NCBI GenBank assembly: GCA_934153655.1
Contig: CAKPFH010000032.1
Span: forward strand, 1 to 16,814
Source: an uncultured Bacilli bacterium
GTDB lineage: Bacteria; Bacillota_I; Bacilli_A; RF39; UBA660
Length of the DNA stretch: 16,814 nt
Direction of reading: 5' to 3'
This document shows positions 7,084 to 14,989 of this stretch, one piece after another. Both the position numbers and the translations under genes were made by a program. The notes beneath the pieces are model-generated. The model did not search any database, was not told the DNA's origin, and saw only the letters and a program-made list of their open reading frames with translations. Position 1 is the stretch's first letter, and each line of letters begins with the position of its first letter.

Positions 7084-7551
7084 CTAGAAAGGTAAATCGC
7101 TATCATCTACTTCGATTTTATCACCGAAATCTTTAAATGGATCTGGTTCAATATTAGATGAATTATCACTAAAGTCATATGGAGTTACATCACTAGGAGC
7201 ACTTGTAGTAGTACTACTATTTGCTTCTCTTGAAGACTTACTATCTAAGAATTGAAATTCATCAACTACAACATCAGTTGTATAAACCTTTTTACCATCT
7301 GTTCCATCATATGATCCTGTTTGTATACGACCACTAATAGCAATTTGACTTCCTTTAACTAAATATTTTTTCATAGTTTCAGCACGATTACCAAAAGCAA
7401 CAATGTTAATAAAATCTGCTTCTCTTTCACCATTTTGATTAGTGAATTGTCTATCAACAGCAAGACTTGATCTAGCAACAGCATTATTACTAGCCCCATA
7501 TCTAACATCGAAATCTCTAGTTAATCTACCTACTAAAAACACTTTGTTCAT
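7084..7551 (-). CDS. ssb: Single-stranded DNA-binding protein SSB
   Basis: 155 residues. An OB-fold domain (about 1-108, starting MNKVFLVGRLTRD) covers exposed single-stranded DNA as a tetramer. A disordered Ser/Thr-rich linker (109-145) leads to the acidic tip DDSDLPF, which recruits replication and repair proteins. ATG at 7551 has TAGGAG upstream, nine bases after rpsF. Placement between rpsF and rpsR is the classic bacterial arrangement. Confidence 0.97.
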   Translation of the reverse strand: MNKVFLVGRLTRDFDVRYGASNNAVARSSLAVDRQFTNQNGEREADFINIVAFGNRAETMKKYLVKGSQIAISGRIQTGSYDGTDGKKVYTTDVVVDEFQFLDSKSSREANSSTTTSAPSDVTPYDFSDNSSNIEPDPFKDFGDKIEVDDSDLPF

Positions 7552-7560
7552 AAATTACTC

Positions 7561-7848
7561 CTATTTTTCTACTTTAACAACGATATGTCTTATAATATCT
7601 TCATTAATGTTTGCAACACGATCAAATTCTTTAACAGCATCAGGTGTTGCCTCAACAACTAATAAAAAGTAATTACCATTCTTGAAACCTTTTACTTCAT
7701 AAGCAAGTTCACGACGACCCATATTCTTTTCAGATACAAGTTTAACTTTTTGTTGTTCAAGAATATTTTTAATATTTGCTACTAGACTTAAAGTTGCTTC
7801 TTCTTCTAATGTTGGTCTTACAACAAACATAAGTTCATAATTACGCAT
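7561..7848 (-). CDS. rpsF: 30S ribosomal protein S6
   Basis: 95 residues, normal length. It forms the S6-S18 dimer on the 30S platform. Visible family marks are MRNYELMFVVRPTLEEE at the start, NMGRRELAYEVKGFKNGNYFLL in the middle and VKEFDRVANINEDIIRHIVVKV at the end. ATG at 7848 follows a perfect AAAGGAGGTG. It is the first gene of its operon and is driven by the promoter at 7923-7951 through a leader of about 68 bases. Confidence 0.97.
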   Translation of the reverse strand: MRNYELMFVVRPTLEEEATLSLVANIKNILEQQKVKLVSEKNMGRRELAYEVKGFKNGNYFLLVVEATPDAVKEFDRVANINEDIIRHIVVKVEK

Positions 7849-7916
7849 TATTACACCTCCTTTTGGACTAATGGACTTAAAAAAGCCAAGAAGTTATTAA
7901 AGTAATAAATTACTTC
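7849..7916 (-). promoter_or_regulatory. rpsF leader, possible autoregulatory RNA
   Basis: The leader contains two possible hairpins: AAGTAA/TTACTT with a four-base loop (7900-7915) at the very 5' end, and GGCTT/AAGTCC with one bulged U (7873-7887). rpsF leaders in many bacteria bind the S6-S18 dimer to limit their own expression. I do not see the CCG bulge I associate with that motif, so the link is weak. Confidence 0.3.
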
Positions 7917-7922
7917 GTACAT

Positions 7923-7951
7923 AATATAGCATAGTTATCTATTTTTTTCAA
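7923..7951 (-). promoter_or_regulatory. Strong promoter of rpsF-ssb-rpsR
   Basis: Minus strand: -35 TTGAAA (7946-7951), a 17-base spacer ending TGC, and -10 TATATT (7923-7928), so it is also an extended -10. Runs of A directly upstream (about 7954-7972) look like an UP element, as expected for a ribosomal protein operon. Confidence 0.85.
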
Positions 7952-8061
7952 GAACTTTTTTAACTTTTTTTAGTTATAAATATAACCTTATAATAATAAT
8001 ATTTTTTTATAATTAATATTTTATAACTTTTATCTTTTACAGTTAGCACAAAAATTATATT

Positions 8062-8090
8062 AAAAAAAGTGTTATTCTAAAACACTTTTT
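8062..8090 (-). terminator. Terminator spanning the DUF421 gene stop codon
   Basis: Minus strand AAAAAGTGTT (8081-8090) pairs perfectly over 10 bases with AACACTTTTT (8064-8073), loop TTAGAAT, followed by T to 8062. The stop codon (8072-8074) lies at the loop/arm border. It ends the kinase-like A, acetyltransferase, DUF421 unit. Confidence 0.75.
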
Positions 8091-8776
8091 GAAACTTTTT
8101 CATCATTTTTGTAAACTGTAAGTTGTTCTTTTTCATCACAAGTTACTAATAATATTTTACTAAAATCATCATAACCTAGGTTATTAAGTCTTTTTTCTAA
8201 CCATTTCTTATCATGACCAATGGCTTTTATATTTTCAAACATGATATTCCCATCTATTACTAAATTAGCCGTTAATTTATTTTCATCTACCTTTAATTTC
8301 ATATCATTTGGAGTTGTTGGTTGGTACCTTGCTTTTGGTAAAAAACTAATTTTACCACTTGGCTCCATAATTGCATAATTAATCTCAGTTATATTAAAAT
8401 AACCACTTTCTCTTGCATCTTGTAATAAATCATTTATATCAATTTTACACTTAGTTAATTGTTCTTTACTAATTTTCCCGTTTTCTATTAAAACAACAGG
8501 AAAACCTGTTATAAAACGTCTTGCTATAATACTTTTACTAGTAATATAAGAAACAAATAAAGAAAACACTCCATATATAGTCATTGAAATTAATCCTTCT
8601 ATTATAGTAATTTCATCATTAACTGTCATCTCAGCTGCAATATTACCAAGAGATAAACCTATTATATAATCAAATATATTTAATTCACTTATTTGTTTTT
8701 TACCAAGAGTTTTAATTACTAAAAATAAATAGATAACTGCAATACAACCTTTTAAAATCATCATTTGTAAAGACAT
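8072..8776 (-). CDS. DUF421 (YetF/YcaP-like) membrane protein
   Basis: 234 residues. Three N-terminal membrane helices (about 6-22, 34-50, 56-80) are followed by a cytoplasmic domain (about 85-234). The segment RRFITGFPVVLIENGKI and the early GKKQISELNIFDYIIG are typical of the YetF/DUF421 family. Family members occur in Bacillus and Enterobacteria; their biochemical role is poorly known, with spore or envelope links suggested for some. ATG at 8776 follows GGTGA, 37 bases after the acetyltransferase stop, with no terminator between. It is therefore the last gene of the kinase-like A unit. Confidence 0.85.
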   Translation of the reverse strand: MSLQMMILKGCIAVIYLFLVIKTLGKKQISELNIFDYIIGLSLGNIAAEMTVNDEITIIEGLISMTIYGVFSLFVSYITSKSIIARRFITGFPVVLIENGKISKEQLTKCKIDINDLLQDARESGYFNITEINYAIMEPSGKISFLPKARYQPTTPNDMKLKVDENKLTANLVIDGNIMFENIKAIGHDKKWLEKRLNNLGYDDFSKILLVTCDEKEQLTVYKNDEKVSKSVLE

Positions 8777-8813
8777 AATATCACCAGTACTAGGTTAACC
8801 AAATATTACTATT

Positions 8814-9350
8814 TTATTCTTGGTAAAAATCTTCTCTTAATATTTCCATATAAATTTCATCATGCCAAGTATTTTCTAGATTATAACACTTATGACGTCT
8901 ACCAAATTCTTTAAAACCAACCTTTTTATATGATTTAATCGCTCTTTCATTAAAGGAAAATACTTTTAACATTATATTATTTAAAAGTAAATGATCAAAA
9001 CCATATTTTACTAAGGCTTTTAATATTTCAGTTCCATAACCTTTTCCTAAATAATCATTATCTCCTATAAATATTCCAATCTCTGCTTTTCCCATTAATT
9101 TATCCAAGGAAACAAAACCACAATTACCAATTAATTTATCATTATCTTTACTAACAATTGCAAAGACATAACCATTTTGGTTAGTTTCTTCTATCCATTT
9201 TTTCTCACCATCTAAGGTATAAATTCTTGATGTTCCACCTAAATATTTACTTATTTCATGATTATTTAACCACTCTACATATTTTGCTGCATCATCTACA
9301 CTTGTAGGAGATAAATATAATCTTTCTGTTTCAATCTTTTTAAAATACAT
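8814..9350 (-). CDS. GNAT acetyltransferase, RimJ/RimL type
   Basis: 178 residues. It is predicted to move an acetyl group from acetyl-CoA to an amine (protein N-terminus, polyamine or small molecule; substrate unknown). The start IETERLYLSPTSVDDA and the acetyl-CoA loop YLGKGYGTE (100-108) mark the Acetyltransf_3 group, as do FNERAIKSYKKVGFKEFGR (133-151) and the terminal DEIYMEIL. The start overlaps the kinase-like A stop by one base (TAATG), so the two are translationally coupled, with DUF421 following. A functional link to the kinase-like protein is possible but unproven. Confidence 0.88.
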   Translation of the reverse strand: MYFKKIETERLYLSPTSVDDAAKYVEWLNNHEISKYLGGTSRIYTLDGEKKWIEETNQNGYVFAIVSKDNDKLIGNCGFVSLDKLMGKAEIGIFIGDNDYLGKGYGTEILKALVKYGFDHLLLNNIMLKVFSFNERAIKSYKKVGFKEFGRRHKCYNLENTWHDEIYMEILREDFYQE

Positions 9351-11125
9351 TATTTAAATATCCTTTCTATATCTTCTTTCATGCTACTTTTTAAGATATA
9401 ATCACTAAAACCATCTTCTAAGAAATGTTTTTTTATAAAACTTGTATCATCATTTAAAATAACAATAACCGGTGTTTTAAAACCATTTATATTTTTTAAT
9501 TTATTTAAAATAGGTAAAGCTCTTTCTTCAATACTATCATCTATTATAATATATTTATAGTTTTCTCCTGATTTAATTTTATCAAAAATATCATTTGCAT
9601 AAATAGAATTATCAACAATATAATCTTTATTTTCTAATATCTTAGCTATTTTATTAGTAAGTTCTAAATTGTTTGATGCTACAAGTATTTCATTATTACT
9701 ATTTAAATTAAATTTTATGGGATTTTCGATTTTTTGATCTAGAACAAACTTAACTTCACTTCCCTTTTTATCTTCACTTTTTAAAGTAAAATATCCACCC
9801 ATTTTTTTAATAATTTTTTTAATAGTATTAATATTTACATCATTTGTATTTAATCTTTTAAGTTCTTCTTCATTTAATTCTTCATCAATTGTTAATAAAT
9901 AATTAACTTTATCAATTGACATTCCACATCCTGAATCTTCTACTACTATTATTAAACGACACATATCATATTTAACTATTACATCCAAAGTTATTTCAAT
10001 AAAACCTTCCTTGGTATTTTTAATAGCATTATTTATAAGAGATTCTATAACTATTTCAAGTAAAGTTTTATCTCCATATAAAGTATTTGGTAAAGTATTA
10101 CTAATATTAAATCTTAAATCAATATTACTACTAACTTCTTTTTCTTTTTTAAGTTTTATTTTTTCCATTAATAATCTTGGATTATAACTATTATTATATA
10201 CTTTTATATTATTAGCATCCATTGTTGAAACATTCATAATATTATTAACCGTAAAAGATAAGCATCTTGATAAATTATTTACTTCTTTTATCTTTTCTTC
10301 TAATTCTTGTTTGGTACCAGTTGTATCATTTGTTATATCAATTATTTTTTTTAAAGGATTTGTAACTTTATTTGATGCTACAAACAAGAAATTTGATTTT
10401 TCTTGTAAAGTTCTATTAATTAAACTACGATTTTTATTTAATTCAGCAATCATTTTAACATCTGGGTTTTCAATTGTAAAATACATAAGCATCGTAATAA
10501 ACGTTTCCATGGCTGTCATTAATAATAACCCTGGATTTAATTTTTGAATAATTGTTACAACTGTACCTATTAGAATAAAGACAAATAAAGGAATATATTC
10601 TTTACTTCTTAAATATTTAAGGTTTTTTACCATATATAAGAAGAAACTTACTATATAAAGTGGTATTACAACATAAAGTAAATTAGCACTTGGTCCATAA
10701 GAATAAATTATTCCATTTGTATTATGAAAATATAATGGTAAAATACAAACAAGAATGGCTATTAAGAAAAATAAAATTATAAATAATTTAGATATTTTTT
10801 TAATATTTTTATTTTTTTCTTCTTCATTTCTTGCTTTTTTTTGATAAGAAATAACAAAAACATAAATCGTAAAAATAGTAATCCAAGCAAGATAATATAT
10901 TAATAAAGATTTAGATACTATATAATTTAGAAAAGGCAAACTAGCCATATTATTAATTGTATAATAGCAAGAAACTGCAAGTATTACGCCTATTAAATTA
11001 CAAATTATTAAACTTCCATAGATTTTATTTTCTACTCGATTAAGTCTTTTTTTAGAAAAATACATAATAGTTAATAAAATACTATAAAAGAGACTACATG
11101 TTGAAAAAGTAAAACCTATACTCAT
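9350..11125 (-). CDS. Hybrid histidine-kinase-like membrane pseudokinase, copy A
   Basis: 591 residues. About seven membrane helices (4-217) lead to a coiled dimerisation-like segment (225-305), an HATPase domain (about 345-465) and a receiver-like domain (about 479-591). Kept: N-box Asn366 (NNAIKNT) and DSGCG (397-401). Lost: the H-box reads SNKVTNPL, with Asn252 where the phospho-His should be. The ATP-lid GxG is Asp429-Val-Asn431. The receiver acidic pair is Ser484-Asn485. A possible phospho-Asp (529) and Lys579 remain. Phosphorelay is therefore unlikely; sensing, ATP binding or scaffolding is more likely (inference). The ATG is preceded by AAGGAAGTGA, buried in a hairpin. It is a full-length paralogue of the 13160-14920 gene and leads into the acetyltransferase and DUF421. 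Confidence 0.85.
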   Translation of the reverse strand: MSIGFTFSTCSLFYSILLTIMYFSKKRLNRVENKIYGSLIICNLIGVILAVSCYYTINNMASLPFLNYIVSKSLLIYYLAWITIFTIYVFVISYQKKARNEEEKNKNIKKISKLFIILFFLIAILVCILPLYFHNTNGIIYSYGPSANLLYVVIPLYIVSFFLYMVKNLKYLRSKEYIPLFVFILIGTVVTIIQKLNPGLLLMTAMETFITMLMYFTIENPDVKMIAELNKNRSLINRTLQEKSNFLFVASNKVTNPLKKIIDITNDTTGTKQELEEKIKEVNNLSRCLSFTVNNIMNVSTMDANNIKVYNNSYNPRLLMEKIKLKKEKEVSSNIDLRFNISNTLPNTLYGDKTLLEIVIESLINNAIKNTKEGFIEITLDVIVKYDMCRLIIVVEDSGCGMSIDKVNYLLTIDEELNEEELKRLNTNDVNINTIKKIIKKMGGYFTLKSEDKKGSEVKFVLDQKIENPIKFNLNSNNEILVASNNLELTNKIAKILENKDYIVDNSIYANDIFDKIKSGENYKYIIIDDSIEERALPILNKLKNINGFKTPVIVILNDDTSFIKKHFLEDGFSDYILKSSMKEDIERIFK

Positions 11126-11174
11126 AAAAAAATCACTTCCTTAGTTTAATTGTATCATAAATTAAGGAAATGAT
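11126..11174 (-). terminator. Terminator-like hairpin burying the ribosome binding site of kinase-like A
   Basis: Minus strand ATCATTTCCTTA (11163-11174) pairs with TAAGGAAGTGAT (11132-11143) over 12 bases including one U-G pair, with a 19-base loop. Seven T follow (11126-11132), then the ATG of kinase-like A at once. The 3' arm is that gene's Shine-Dalgarno (AAGGAAG). Message reading through from ligase A would thus end here or be untranslatable. Confidence 0.65.
11149..11157 (-). promoter_or_regulatory. Candidate extended -10 promoter for kinase-like A, inside the hairpin loop
   Basis: Minus strand TGATACAAT (TG-n-TACAAT) lies in the loop of the 11126-11174 hairpin. A start near 11142 would drop the 5' arm and free the ribosome binding site. 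The -35 (TATATC at 17 bases) is poor, so this rests on the extended -10 alone. Confidence 0.35.
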
Positions 11175-11186
11175 ATATATTTATAA

Positions 11187-13076
11187 TTATTTTTTTAAAG
11201 TTTTTTGTTTTATTAAACTAGATATTTTAACTTCTGGTTCAATTAATTCTCCTGTTATTTCTTTTTCTAATTTTTTATAATCAATTTTTCCAGATAAAGC
11301 AACTGGCATTTTATCTAAAAATTCATAATAATATGCAACATCTCTTTCAGGAAGTTCAGTTTGTTGCATTTCAAGTAATTCTTGAACTAACTTATATTTA
11401 TCAACATTGTTTTTTAAAACTATTACAGCCTTTGGTCTTTTTCCTTTTTCAAAACCAGGAGCATCACGTCCAACAACTGCAACTTCTTCAACATCTTTAT
11501 GTTTTGAAATTACTTCTTCTATTGGTGGTAAGTAAACATTATGAGAATCAGGAGTAATTATCATTCTACCTATTCTATTGCCAACAAATAATTTTCCATC
11601 TTCATTCATAGTTCCATAATCACCTGTATGAAGCCAAGTTTTACCATCTTTATGTTTTCTTAATACTTCTTTCGTTAATTCAGGATTATTTAAGTATGAT
11701 GTCATTAAAGTAGGACCAGTTACACAAATTTCTCCTACTTGATTATAGGAAAGTTCTTCATCACTTCTAATTATTTCTCCTTCTTCATCTAAATCATATT
11801 TAAAAATTGAAACAGTATTCAAAGGAAGTGGAACTCCAGCACTACCAAGAGCATCAGTTTCATTTGAAGTTACAGCAACAAGAGCAGAACCACCCTCAGT
11901 TGCTCCATAACCTTTTCCTAAACGTTTTTTACAACCATGAGATTCTAAGAATAAATTATCATCTATTTCTTGATTAGGAGTAATTCCTGATCCTCCTACC
12001 CCAGCACTTACTATTTGAGATAAATCAGCACCTTCCATAGCCTTTGATTTTCTTAAATTATCAAATAAAATTGGATTTAACATGAAATACTTTGGTTTAT
12101 ATTTTAAAACTAAATCCCCAATTTTTGAAAAATCTACTTGAGGAACTACAATATTAGTCATTCCAAGTTTAAGTGGCATGACAACTCCACAAGCAAGTCC
12201 ATATAATAAGAAAAGAGGCATAACATTTAAAAATTTATCACCAGGATAATGTTCAACACCTGATAATTCATATTGATAAGCAAGAGCATTTAAAGCATCA
12301 TTACTAACAATAACTCCCTTAGGATCACTACTAGTTCCACTAGTATATACAATTGCTGTTGGCATTTTTTCTTCATAATTAACTGGTTTAGAACTAAAAT
12401 TCTTTCCATCTTTAAAAAACTTAGGCCAATTAATATAACTATTTTTTAAAGTCTTCTTTTTAAAGAAAGATTCAATTGCATCTTTTCCTCGATATACATA
12501 ATTTAAGCCATTCGCTAAAGAATTAGTTGCTGATAAAGAAATAATTTCTTTAACATTAGTGTCTTCCACTATTCTATCAATTAAAGGAAGAGCTAAATCA
12601 ATTGTTATAAGAGTTTTAGCATTACAACTTTTTAAACATTTCTTAATCCTTTCAGCCCCAGTTCTTGGATCGATAAAACAAGAGATTGCTCCTAAGGAAT
12701 TTAAAGCTAAGAAAGAATAAATTACTTCTGGTAAAGTAGGAGTAGTAAATGCAACTGCATCTCCTTTTTTAATTCCCATTTTACTATACGCGTTTCTTAC
12801 TGCAATAATATTTTTAGCAAGTTCTAAATACGTAATATTACGATTAAAATATTTAATTGCTACTACATTAGGAATAGTACTAGCACTTTTTAAAATATCT
12901 TCATAAATTAAATCACTTGGAACAAATTCCTTTTCAACACCTTCTCTGTAATATTTTAACCAAGGTTTATCAATAGATGCTAAACCTACCATTTTTTTAC
13001 TTGTTTTTCTATCTAAAACAACACTTTCATTTTTTAATAATTCTACTGCTTCATTTTCAATATGTAAATTCTTCAT
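11187..13076 (-). CDS. Class I AMP-forming adenylating enzyme (acyl-CoA ligase-like), copy A
   Basis: 629 residues. It is predicted to activate a carboxylic acid as an acyl-AMP and pass it to CoA or another acceptor; substrate unknown. Motifs: P-loop YTSGTSSDPKG (244-254), GYGATEGG (389-396), HTGDYG (483-488), the hinge region around GNRIGRMI (499-506) and catalytic Lys597 (SGKIDYKKL). An extra N-terminal block contains KKMVGLASIDKPWLKYY (27-43), shared with copy B. The start is ATG 13076, with GAGG seven bases upstream, matching copy B exactly. An in-frame GTG at 13088 is rejected because it nearly coincides with the transcription start. No carrier protein gene is nearby. It has its own consensus promoter. 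Confidence 0.88.
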   Translation of the reverse strand: MKNLHIENEAVELLKNESVVLDRKTSKKMVGLASIDKPWLKYYREGVEKEFVPSDLIYEDILKSASTIPNVVAIKYFNRNITYLELAKNIIAVRNAYSKMGIKKGDAVAFTTPTLPEVIYSFLALNSLGAISCFIDPRTGAERIKKCLKSCNAKTLITIDLALPLIDRIVEDTNVKEIISLSATNSLANGLNYVYRGKDAIESFFKKKTLKNSYINWPKFFKDGKNFSSKPVNYEEKMPTAIVYTSGTSSDPKGVIVSNDALNALAYQYELSGVEHYPGDKFLNVMPLFLLYGLACGVVMPLKLGMTNIVVPQVDFSKIGDLVLKYKPKYFMLNPILFDNLRKSKAMEGADLSQIVSAGVGGSGITPNQEIDDNLFLESHGCKKRLGKGYGATEGGSALVAVTSNETDALGSAGVPLPLNTVSIFKYDLDEEGEIIRSDEELSYNQVGEICVTGPTLMTSYLNNPELTKEVLRKHKDGKTWLHTGDYGTMNEDGKLFVGNRIGRMIITPDSHNVYLPPIEEVISKHKDVEEVAVVGRDAPGFEKGKRPKAVIVLKNNVDKYKLVQELLEMQQTELPERDVAYYYEFLDKMPVALSGKIDYKKLEKEITGELIEPEVKISSLIKQKTLKK

Positions 13077-13096
13077 ACAATACCTCACTCAAAAAT

Positions 13097-13124
13097 ATTA
13101 TACATATATATTTTTCTATGTCAA
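13097..13124 (-). promoter_or_regulatory. Consensus promoter of ligase A
   Basis: Minus strand: perfect -35 TTGACA (13119-13124), a 16-base spacer, and perfect -10 TATAAT (13097-13102). The start would fall near 13090, leaving a leader of about 14 bases that contains GTGAGG before the ATG at 13076. High basal expression is expected. Confidence 0.88.
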
Positions 13125-13159
13125 ATATTTTTTTTACATTTTATTTATTTAATTGGACA

Positions 13160-14920
13160 CTATAAAAGTTTTTTAATATCACTTTCTATATTACTTCTTA
13201 ATATATAATCACTAAAACCATCTTTTAAAAATTGCTTTTTAATAACAGATGTATCTTTATCTAAAATAACTATAATAGGTATTTTATTATTTAAAGTTTT
13301 TATTTTATTTAAAATAGGTAAAGCTCTAGTATCTAGATTATCATCTATTAAAATATATTTATATTCTTGTTTATTTTTTATTTTATCAATTATATCTTGT
13401 TCATATAAAGATTTTTCTACTAAATAATTATTTTCTAAGTATTTATTTATAATCTTAAATAAATTAATATCATTTGTTGCAACCAATACTTTATTATTAT
13501 TTATAATAATATTATTATTATCATTATGACCTATTATTTTTTGATCTAAAACAAACTTAACCTCAGTTCCAAATCCTACTTTACTTTTAATAATAAAGTA
13601 TCCTCCCATTTTCTTAATAATTTTTTTAATTAAATTAATATTTAAATCATTGGTATCTAATCTATCAAGTTCTTTCTTAGTTACATTTTTATCAGTTAAT
13701 AAGTTATTTATTTCAGAAATACTAATACCACATCCTGAATCTTCAATTGTAATAATTAATCTACACATATCATATTTAACTATACCATTTATTCTAAGTT
13801 CAACAAAACCAGTTTCAGTATACTTAAAAGCATTATTAAGTAAAGAAGTAATAACTAAGGATAGTAATGTTTTATCACCATAAAAATAATCTGGTAAAGA
13901 TGAACTAAATTCTACTCTAAAATTTAAATTATCATTAACTTTTGCTTTATTTACTAATTTAATTTTTTCTATTAATTTTTTCAAATTATATTTATTTTCT
14001 ATTATTTTAATTTCATTTATATCCATAGTTGATACATTTAAAACATCATTTATTGTAAAAGATAAATACTTAATTTCATTATTAATTTCCAATAAATCTT
14101 CTTTAAAAAGACCTTTACTATCTTTTTTAATAACATTTAAACTTAATTCATTTAAATTATTAATTGTATTTCTAAGAGATGTTGAAACAATAAATAAAAA
14201 GTTATTTTTTTCTTCCATAGCATTTTGAATTAAATTTCTATTTTTAGCAAGTTCTGTATTCATTTTAACATCTGGATTTTCTATTGTAAAATACATGACA
14301 AAGGTAATTAAAACAAAAGACGGATTTATAAGTAATAAACTAGGAAATATATTCTGAATAACTATAACAAAAGAAAATAATATTATTAATAAATATAAAG
14401 GAACATATTTTTTATCTTTAAATTTTTTTACATTTTTAAAGAAAGTAAATAACATCATAATAATACAAATAAATGCAATGATATATAATAAATTAACAGC
14501 TGGACCACTTGGTAATAACATACCATTTTTATTTGTAATAATAATCGGTAAAAACACTATTAATAATGAAATAATTCCAAATCCATAAAGAGATTTATTA
14601 ATTATTTTTTTTAATTTATTCTCATTTTCATTATTTTTAACACTTGTAATAATTACATATAAACTAAAAAAATATAACCATGATAAAAATCCTAAAAATA
14701 ATATTTTTAAAGTATATAAATATAAAAGTGAATTAGAAGATATATTATTTTTAACAAGTATAAAGGCTATTACCTCGGTTAAACTACATATTAAAGTAGC
14801 AATAATTAAAATAGAATAAATACTGTTTTCTAATAATTTTATCTTCTTTTTAGAAAAATAAATTATTATTAATAAAATTAAAAATACTAAGCCGTAAATA
14901 GTAAAATAAAAACTTTCCAT
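13160..14920 (-). CDS. Hybrid histidine-kinase-like membrane pseudokinase, copy B
   Basis: 586 residues, same layout as copy A: seven membrane helices (6-212), helical linker with ENPDVKM (214-220), HATPase (about 340-462), receiver-like domain (about 477-586). Kept: NNAFKYT (362-368) and DSGCG (394-398). The H-box reads STSLRNTI with Thr247 for His. The ATP lid has Asp425-Leu-Asn427 for GxG. The receiver pair is Thr492-Asn493, and the conserved Lys is Arg575, although Asp526 remains. Losing the same residues as copy A, with the same DxN, argues for ancestral loss and a kept non-kinase role. ATG at 14920 follows AGGTGAT. It has its own promoter, and no terminator is seen between it and ligase A. 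Confidence 0.85.
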   Translation of the reverse strand: MESFYFTIYGLVFLILLIIIYFSKKKIKLLENSIYSILIIATLICSLTEVIAFILVKNNISSNSLLYLYTLKILFLGFLSWLYFFSLYVIITSVKNNENENKLKKIINKSLYGFGIISLLIVFLPIIITNKNGMLLPSGPAVNLLYIIAFICIIMMLFTFFKNVKKFKDKKYVPLYLLIILFSFVIVIQNIFPSLLLINPSFVLITFVMYFTIENPDVKMNTELAKNRNLIQNAMEEKNNFLFIVSTSLRNTINNLNELSLNVIKKDSKGLFKEDLLEINNEIKYLSFTINDVLNVSTMDINEIKIIENKYNLKKLIEKIKLVNKAKVNDNLNFRVEFSSSLPDYFYGDKTLLSLVITSLLNNAFKYTETGFVELRINGIVKYDMCRLIITIEDSGCGISISEINNLLTDKNVTKKELDRLDTNDLNINLIKKIIKKMGGYFIIKSKVGFGTEVKFVLDQKIIGHNDNNNIIINNNKVLVATNDINLFKIINKYLENNYLVEKSLYEQDIIDKIKNKQEYKYILIDDNLDTRALPILNKIKTLNNKIPIIVILDKDTSVIKKQFLKDGFSDYILRSNIESDIKKLL

Positions 14921-14936
14921 TATATCACCTATTTTA

Positions 14937-14965
14937 ATTATATAAAATATTTTTTAAAACAACAA
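14937..14965 (-). promoter_or_regulatory. Promoter of kinase-like B
   Basis: Minus strand: -35 TTGTTG (14960-14965), a 17-base spacer, and perfect -10 TATAAT (14937-14942), right after the ligase B terminator. Only three of six -35 bases match, so it may be weaker than the ligase A promoter. Confidence 0.65.
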
Positions 14966-14966
14966 G

Positions 14967-14989
14967 AAAAAAAGAGATTAATTTCTCTT
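14967..14989 (-). terminator. Terminator spanning the ligase B stop codon
   Basis: Minus strand AAGAGA (14984-14989) pairs with TCTCTT (14972-14977) around a six-base loop that contains the stop codon, then seven T (14967-14973). The stem is short at six pairs. The 5' arm encodes the last Lys-Arg codons. Confidence 0.6.

Noticed and set aside
7952..8061. Small gene or RNA between the DUF421 terminator and the rpsF promoter
   Set aside because: Only A/T tracts and a short dyad (about 7973-7986) are visible, with no ribosome site, start or stable hairpin.
13077..13088. GTG start at 13088 for ligase A
   Set aside because: It lies about two bases from the predicted transcription start and has no ribosome site. 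ATG 13076 matches the start of the paralogue at 16804.
13089..13159. Terminator between kinase-like B and ligase A
   Set aside because: The region has T-rich stretches but no stem that would form before them, so read-through from kinase-like B into ligase A stays possible.
9350..14920. Ordinary sensor histidine kinases
   Set aside because: The phospho-His, lid glycines and receiver acid pair are missing in both copies, so a standard kinase label would mislead.
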